Below are positions 57,726 to 64,000 of a DNA stretch of 64,000 bases, one piece after another (position 1 is the first letter of the stretch; each line of letters begins with the position of its first letter). The notes below the pieces were generated by a model that worked only from the letters and a program-made list of their open reading frames with translations, searched no databases and had not been told where the DNA came from. Origin of the DNA: Callaeas wilsoni (taxonomy: Eukaryota > Chordata > Aves > Passeriformes > Callaeidae); assembly GCA_013398955.1 (NCBI GenBank), contig VWPU01001271.1, forward strand, positions 1-64,000, read 5' to 3'. A program made the position numbers and the translations under genes.

Positions 57726-57765
57726 TTTTTTTTCAATTCTTATTCTTATAAGAATTGAAAAAAAA
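57726..57765. repeat. Perfect 17-bp inverted repeat, 6-nt loop
   Basis: Left arm ttttttttcaattctta (57726-57742), loop ttctta, right arm taagaattgaaaaaaaa (57749-57765). All 17 pairs match. An RNA from either strand could fold into a hairpin, though an AT-only upper stem makes it weak. Confidence 0.9.
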
Positions 57766-60696
57766 TGTCAATGGTAGCCCCCAGCTTTCACTTCTTGTTA
57801 GTCCAAAAGCTAAATTTAGCCTTTGTGTAAGTCATGGCATCTTTAGCAAAAAGGGGGGAATTAGTGGGCTAATTTAGTGCGAGCTAAGCCTGGTGGTGGT
57901 GGCCATTCTGCAGGTGGGACTAGTGAAAATTACCACTGTGTGGTTTCTATGAGGTGTCAGAGCTCTTCACAATGAAAAGGGACAGATGAAACGCAACAAA
58001 GACAAAGGTTTACACAAAATTACATCACTCCCATGCAGACACAGCAAACTGCAAACTTCCTTTCCTTTTCTACCCAATCCTTCCTGAAAGCGGTGTTCAA
58101 TGTTCCTGGCTACCTCTACATGCTGCAGAGCTTTTAGAGGGTGTGAAATGGAAGGCCTGCTCTGAGTGTCAGCTGAAAAATGTTGGTGGTCCTGGCAATC
58201 CCATGCCCACAGACTGTTGCCACTGAAGTGCCTATCTCTGTTACCTACATGAGACAAAAGAACTTGACTCCCAGCCTGCCTGACCAGGCACCAATTTATA
58301 GCTGGATCCACCAAGGACAGCTGTCAACACAAACTCAGGCAAAGGCTCAGGTCGATCTCAGCTGTTTTGACACCATGGCCTCTCTGGAGAGACTGGTATA
58401 TGGTGGCAACAGAGCACAGGCTGCTGAGGTACTCATCTCACCCAGCCAAGCACACTGGTAGTCAGGTACAATGGCTGATAAAATCCTTTGCAAAAGACTC
58501 CCAGGGGAAGGTTAAGAGTGGGTGACACTTTCTCATCTTGTAGGTGACACCTTTTGTAACTCTTCATAAATAAATTAAAAACTATTTATTGAATATATGC
58601 TAACTACTTCATTAGCAGGGAAAATTTTAGTGGATTATCAAGAGCTGCCTGGGATTTGGAATTTTCCACCATTACTGACAAACCCTTCCAGTGTGTTCTG
58701 CCTTTGCTACTGCTGAGAGAGGACAACTATGTCCCATGCAAGCACCATCAAGGGGAGCATGAAGGAAAAGCACCTGGCATGCTCCAGTCTGTAGATCTAA
58801 GAGACACAGACACATCCTCCAAGGCAGCTTGTAAGCTGTGTTCTTCCAACAGGCAGCTACCCACAGCTGTGGGCAAAGCTGCAGAACAGCATCCTGAAAA
58901 GAGAAGGAGGGCTCAACAAATCTTATATAAATGCCTCTTCTTTCCTGAACTTGCTAATTAGTTATGAGGACTGTACAGACTGACACACAATACTCCTCCT
59001 GTATCCATATTCTTGCCATGGCCATTACTGAACAGATCGTTCTGGAGATGGTGCAACTTCCCCACAATGGGCAGTTACAAGTTAGGAAGCCAAAGAGACT
59101 TCAACTTCACTGTAAGGTGACGTTTCTCCATCAAACTGTTTGTGCTGGCACACGCAGTCAAAGCAATTAGGACAAAGGGAGCACCATCTCAGGATCTTCC
59201 ACAAGTCAAGCTGAAGATAATCGATGACAATTCTCAAATCACAGAGTTACTGTTGGCAAAGTGTAAATGAACCATGCTAATCATTCCCGAGCATGGGAAC
59301 ACGGAATGGGGAGTTCTTTAAACATTCCAAGGAAGAAAGACTTCTGAAAAAGAAATATTTTTATATGAAACTACAGAAAACATTTTCCATTTCCTTAGTT
59401 GATGAAGGAAAAAAGTAGGAAGAAAGGCATGCACTCCTGATGCTAAAGCAAAACTAATTTTAATTACACAGAAATTATACTTGTTCAAGAAGAACTGAAC
59501 CCCATTAAATGTGACCCTTATTGTATTTCCCATATTTCTCAGATCCAAGGTGATCTCCTGGTCACAAACATCAAAATCACTTTGATTATTCCATGTTGCA
59601 AATATGATTTTCCTAAAGGCTTATAAACAGGGTTAGAAAAATCCCCTCACCCACTCGCCTGGGGCAGATAGGAAACTTCCCCAGGCAAGAGACATCAATT
59701 TGTGCAGAATCTAAGCTTTTTCTTAAAAATAAAATGTTTTTAGTCTCCAAGTTCTAAAGACCATATTTTAAATAAGACTACATTTGTATAACTAACAGAA
59801 TAATATTCTTTCTAAGTCCCACTGTTTAGCAAGTTATAAACCTTTCCCTTCACATTATTTTTCACCCATTTTGTGCACATCACCTGCTTTGATACATCCT
59901 TGGAACAAAGGGCAAGGTTCTAATCCTTGAATTCAAGAATGTGAGACCAGTATGATTTAAATTTAAGGATGACAGCTAAGGGTACAGTATTGGCAGAAAA
60001 GTCAGGAGTGCTGGCTTCCACTCCAAACTCCAACACTGACCTAACCTTATCACCTTGGGCATGACAATGTGGCCTGTGCTTCTCAGACTACCCATCTTTC
60101 AAGAAGAGGTGCTAATTTTTAATTTCTACTTTTACAGGCTGACCTAATTAGTATCCCTTAAGACTTTTAATACAACCAAGACAGTGGAGCTGGAGAAGAG
60201 TCCAGGACTATCTACCATACTCAGAAGACCCAGAATCACTGCCATCTGCCTTTGAAAAGGTTTAAGATTATATTTCTTGACACACAACTTGCCTGGATCA
60301 CACAGCACTGTGAAAGGATAAGGGAACAAGGCTTTGTCCCTGTTCTCCACTCTCCATAGACAATTTAAAAGCACGGCCAGCCTTTTTATCTCCCGCTGGC
60401 ATGAAAGAGCCAGAGTGTGGCAAATCTTGCAAAGGTGCCAGATGTGGAAAGAGGATGCAAAAGGCTCTGTTTACACAGTGGCCCCTGTCTAGCTCTCCAT
60501 GTTTAGCAAACAATTTGATAGGGTGCTATGGAAGTGCAAAATATTATACCATTAATAAATTAAGGGCCGGTGAAATGTCACATTTTCAGTTTCCATTTGG
60601 GATAAGTCTGAAATGGAATGGAGTGTCAGATACAGTCCAAAGGGCTCTCCTTCCCTGCAGAACAGAGCTGCTGCTCTTTGCTCTTACTCAGGCAGA

Positions 60697-60732
60697 AGAA
60701 AAAAGTAAAAAAAAAAAAAAAATTTAAAAAAA
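60697..60732. repeat. A-rich low-complexity tract
   Basis: Long A-runs broken by gt and ttt, next to the motif-dense block that starts near 60780. Confidence 0.8.
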
Positions 60733-61456
60733 GTGCTGAGCAGCTTTAAAAAATTCAATCAAAATAATCTGCTCTTTGGAAAGGTGGCGGCTGACAGTAA
60801 TTGGAAAATACTGTCTGACTCATTTATTAAAGTGAGATTCAGAGTCAATTGATTTAATAACCATTAGAATATTCTATTAAGGATATAATAGGTTGGCACA
60901 GCCCTATTTTTTATTAAGAGTTATAGGTAAGAAATAAGCAATGCTATGGAATTTTAGACAACTGCTGTATGGATTAGACTAAAAATATGGCTTGCAAATA
61001 GGTATAAAAGCAGCAAGTACCAGGAGAAGGAATAGGAAAGTACATTACAGTGCAAATGAGTTAGCTGAAGGATGAAAAAGAAATGAACCTTTAATATAAA
61101 GCCTGCACTTTTCCAAATCTAACAGAAAACTATGCACCGCATTCCCTGGTGTGGTACATCGTAAAACAAGTCAGCATGTCCTTCATGTTATGGGCCCAAC
61201 AACGCCATAAGGAAGGCAAGAACAAAGTACCCACTGTACAGCACAGAACTGGTGCTTACTGTTGCCCTTACATGGCTGGGATATGAGCTTGGACATGGTT
61301 AAGACCTCGCAAGAGGGATGGGGAAGGTTTACCCACCACTGGTAGTCAAATGAGTTTGATGCATGCAGAATTTCTGCATAAGTAAATTACTTTCAATTTG
61401 TAATCTTTATTCAGATAGTGGGAAAATGTAAACATGAATCAATTCCAAATAAATGC

Positions 61457-61501
61457 ATTTAATATTCACATAAATGTTTAATATTTACACAAATATTAAA
61501 T
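61457..61501. repeat. AT-rich inverted and direct repeat
   Basis: atttaatatt (61457-61466) is mirrored by aatattaaat (61492-61501), with a further tttaatatt copy at 61478-61486 between them. Confidence 0.6.
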
Positions 61502-64000
61502 GTTTCAATGCAGGCAGGTAAATTTAATTGAGGTGCATCCTATTACCTCAGCAACTAACTTGACAACCAGCTATAAAAGCAAATATAATCAGTCTTCGTG
61601 CTGAGCATATACTCATATTTGGGGATCCTCTGTCTTTGTATCGGCTACCCATATACTGCAGAGTTACTGAGCAACTTGTACAGCAGGCAGGATGCTCCCA
61701 CTTGTACCTCCCCCAGAGCCAGCGCTCTGGATGACCTGGCCCAGTTTGTGTTACCAACTCAAGGCACAACTTGTTCATTTCATGGAAGGCCCTGACATTT
61801 CAATATACACTTTAAACAAGTGGAACCCTTTAAGCAGCCTCTAGACTGTGTGTCCCATGTTTATGCTTCTTGCTCTTCAATAAAAACAAAACTAGAGCAG
61901 CTACAAGCTGACTTGTAGCTGACTTACATGCAGCTGTTAAGTCGGTAACCACTGGGGGCCCTCTTATATTGTCTGATCAACACTACAGCCATTACCGAGT
62001 ACCAATTTGTAACAGTTTATAAGTAACTCTTTCTTTTATTCACCCTCGAGATTGTCCAGAAGGGTTCTTGTGCCTTATACTCTGAATAAATCTATAGGCA
62101 AAGGTCCTAGAATGATGATGTCCTCCTGGTAAACCATCATGAGGCTGGGCCCATGCTCAAAAGCATCTGCTAAGAAGTCTTGTAAACTCTGCCCTCCACA
62201 CATAACACATGAACGAAATTGCCTGCAGGCCCTGTAATTTTTTTTTAGGTCTAAAACATGCACAGCTCCCACATTCAATGTGTTTTCCTTATAATTTTTT
62301 TACCAAGCAAACCATGCCCCTAAACCAATTTCTCCTTCTTCACATTGCTTTCACTCTTCCCTGAGCTAATTCTACAGCACACACTTATAAGCCAGAGATC
62401 TGAGGAGTATGGAAGCGAAGCCATGGATGACAGCTAACCCCTTGGCTACAACATCTCACACAGAAAACCGGGGAAGGACAAAAAACACCATACAACACTG
62501 CAATTTCCAAAGGGTACAGCCATCCATGCTTCCTAGCTTATAGTGCTGTGCTTACCTGCATCTTTTTAATTCTACTGGCCACACACCTACACAACCATCA
62601 GCCTCTCTGTGCCACTTCAGACAACTTCATTCCTGCTCAGAATTTGGTCTTAGGGTCCACTGTGGCAAGTATGTGCATTACATGTACCCTCACATACTAA
62701 AGAACCCATAACAGCTCTTTCAAGCCAGGAAGCTGAAATGGAACAGTGCCTGAAGTCTCCAGCACCACATTCGTAATTTCTCCCTGATTGTACTAATGCT
62801 TCTGCCATTTTCAATTTCTTAAACATTATCACTACCCCTCAAATGAGAAACATTTTCCACCACAGTGTTAATTTTGGAAGCTGACATGAAAATCATGGGA
62901 ATATAGTGATAAAGGGGGAGACATAGTAAAAGCAAAGCATACAGCTGGAAGTTGTAGTGGGAAGAAGAATACAGCTGGAATTTACAGCCGTGAGAACAAC
63001 CTGTCATAGAAAAACAGTTTTTGTTAAAGTCCTAACTAATGATTCAATCCTGATGGGAGAGGATGGCGGATTGGATGGAAAGACAGAAGTACACCTGTGT
63101 TTCTCCTGGACTGTACAGGGCGAGTCACCACATGTTAGGAAACAGGAGGGCAGGGGAAGGAATGACCTTCCTTCCTCACTCACCTTCTAGGCACAGTTAT
63201 CATGCACACCTTCCCTCTTGTACCACATACTACTGCTCATGTAGGTGCCTGCATGCTGGTCTGTGTTTACCCTCAATATCACTTTTAACCAAAATCATGA
63301 TGTTAGCTGAGGAAAACATCAGGCTGCACCCCAAGTGATGTCTTTCCTCTTGCTTTTTTTTCAGTTTGGAATGATTTTTAGCTGAGACTCTGCCCACACC
63401 AAGGAAAGGTGATAGAAAAGATCCTAGCAACAATCCTAAACTCTTGAGTCACCAACAACTGTAGCCTCTCAAGGGGAAGGTAGGGACCAGGCTACGACAC
63501 TGCCTTGAAGGATGCTGGCCTTCAGCAGCAGGAAGAGGATGAGACCTGCACTGTGTTGCTGAGGCCAGGCCACGCTGACTTCCAGCAGCACTGGGTAGGA
63601 AGCTTTATTCAACAAGCAGGAAATAAATCCTACAGCCTTCTGCAGTGAACTGCTAAAGCTACAGCAAAGGGTGCTGATTGATGGAGTGACAAAGAGCTGG
63701 GATCCACCTCCTCAATTAAAGCAAAAGTTCATCTCTCCAGGGACAGATTTTGAAATTAGATCTGCTTAAGGGAAAGCCAGTCTACTGCATCTTTCATTCC
63801 ACTGTATTTTTGTCTGAAGCAAGGGATGCATTTCACTTCACCAACTGTTCACTTTTTTGCTTGGTTGCACTCACTTTGGCTGCTTGTAAGTGAACTCTTC
63901 TTACCACATGTGCCTTGTATGTTCTATTAAAGCCACAAATTGTCTGGCTTCAGTGAGGCTGGATGAAAATAAAAGAAGGGCAACTGGCGGGTCTATTTCT

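Overview
The window looks like bird nuclear DNA. It is gene-poor, has long introns, and carries several copies of CR1, the main avian LINE family; the clearest is a 3' end at about 50.4 kb ending in the CR1 tail motif. I see no sign of bacterial, phage or plasmid DNA, no operons, no CRISPR array and no rRNA or tRNA gene. The species cannot be fixed from the sequence.

I can support one protein-coding gene: the 3' end of ZNF423 (OAZ/Zfp423/Ebfaz), a 30-finger C2H2 zinc-finger transcription factor, on the minus strand. Three coding exons are present, in transcript order 56466-56335 (132 nt), 53665-53550 (116 nt) and 27984-27955 (30 nt including the stop). Their splice phases match (1/1, 0/0) and each intron end has GT or AG. 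Joined, they encode the last three zinc fingers and the C-terminus NHTMTQHSS. That ending, and residues such as FSAH and CTQC, fit ZNF423 better than its paralogue ZNF521. The 3'UTR is about 800 nt and ends at a convincing poly(A) site near 27150 (AATAAA followed by a GT-rich stretch). The large exon carrying most of the fingers is not in the window and must lie beyond base 64000.

Layout: 1-27.15 kb is the gene-free flank downstream of ZNF423, with CR1 relics, another dispersed repeat and a few motif-dense AT-rich blocks. 27.15-27.98 kb is the terminal exon. 27.98-53.55 kb is a 25.6-kb last intron with CR1 and older LINE relics, a CpG-rich patch, an octamer-like repeat, an alternating CG/TG tract, a polypurine tract and a 54-bp higher-order CTTT satellite. 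53.55-56.47 kb holds the two other exons and a 2.7-kb intron. 56.47-64 kb is part of a further intron with a perfect 17-bp inverted repeat and a motif-dense block at 60.8 kb.

Nearly all other long open frames are chance or repeat-driven. I found no new multi-gene system. The most informative points are how the last two zinc fingers are divided by introns, the 9-residue coding part of the last exon behind a very long intron, and a possible alternative terminal exon at 29.68 kb.
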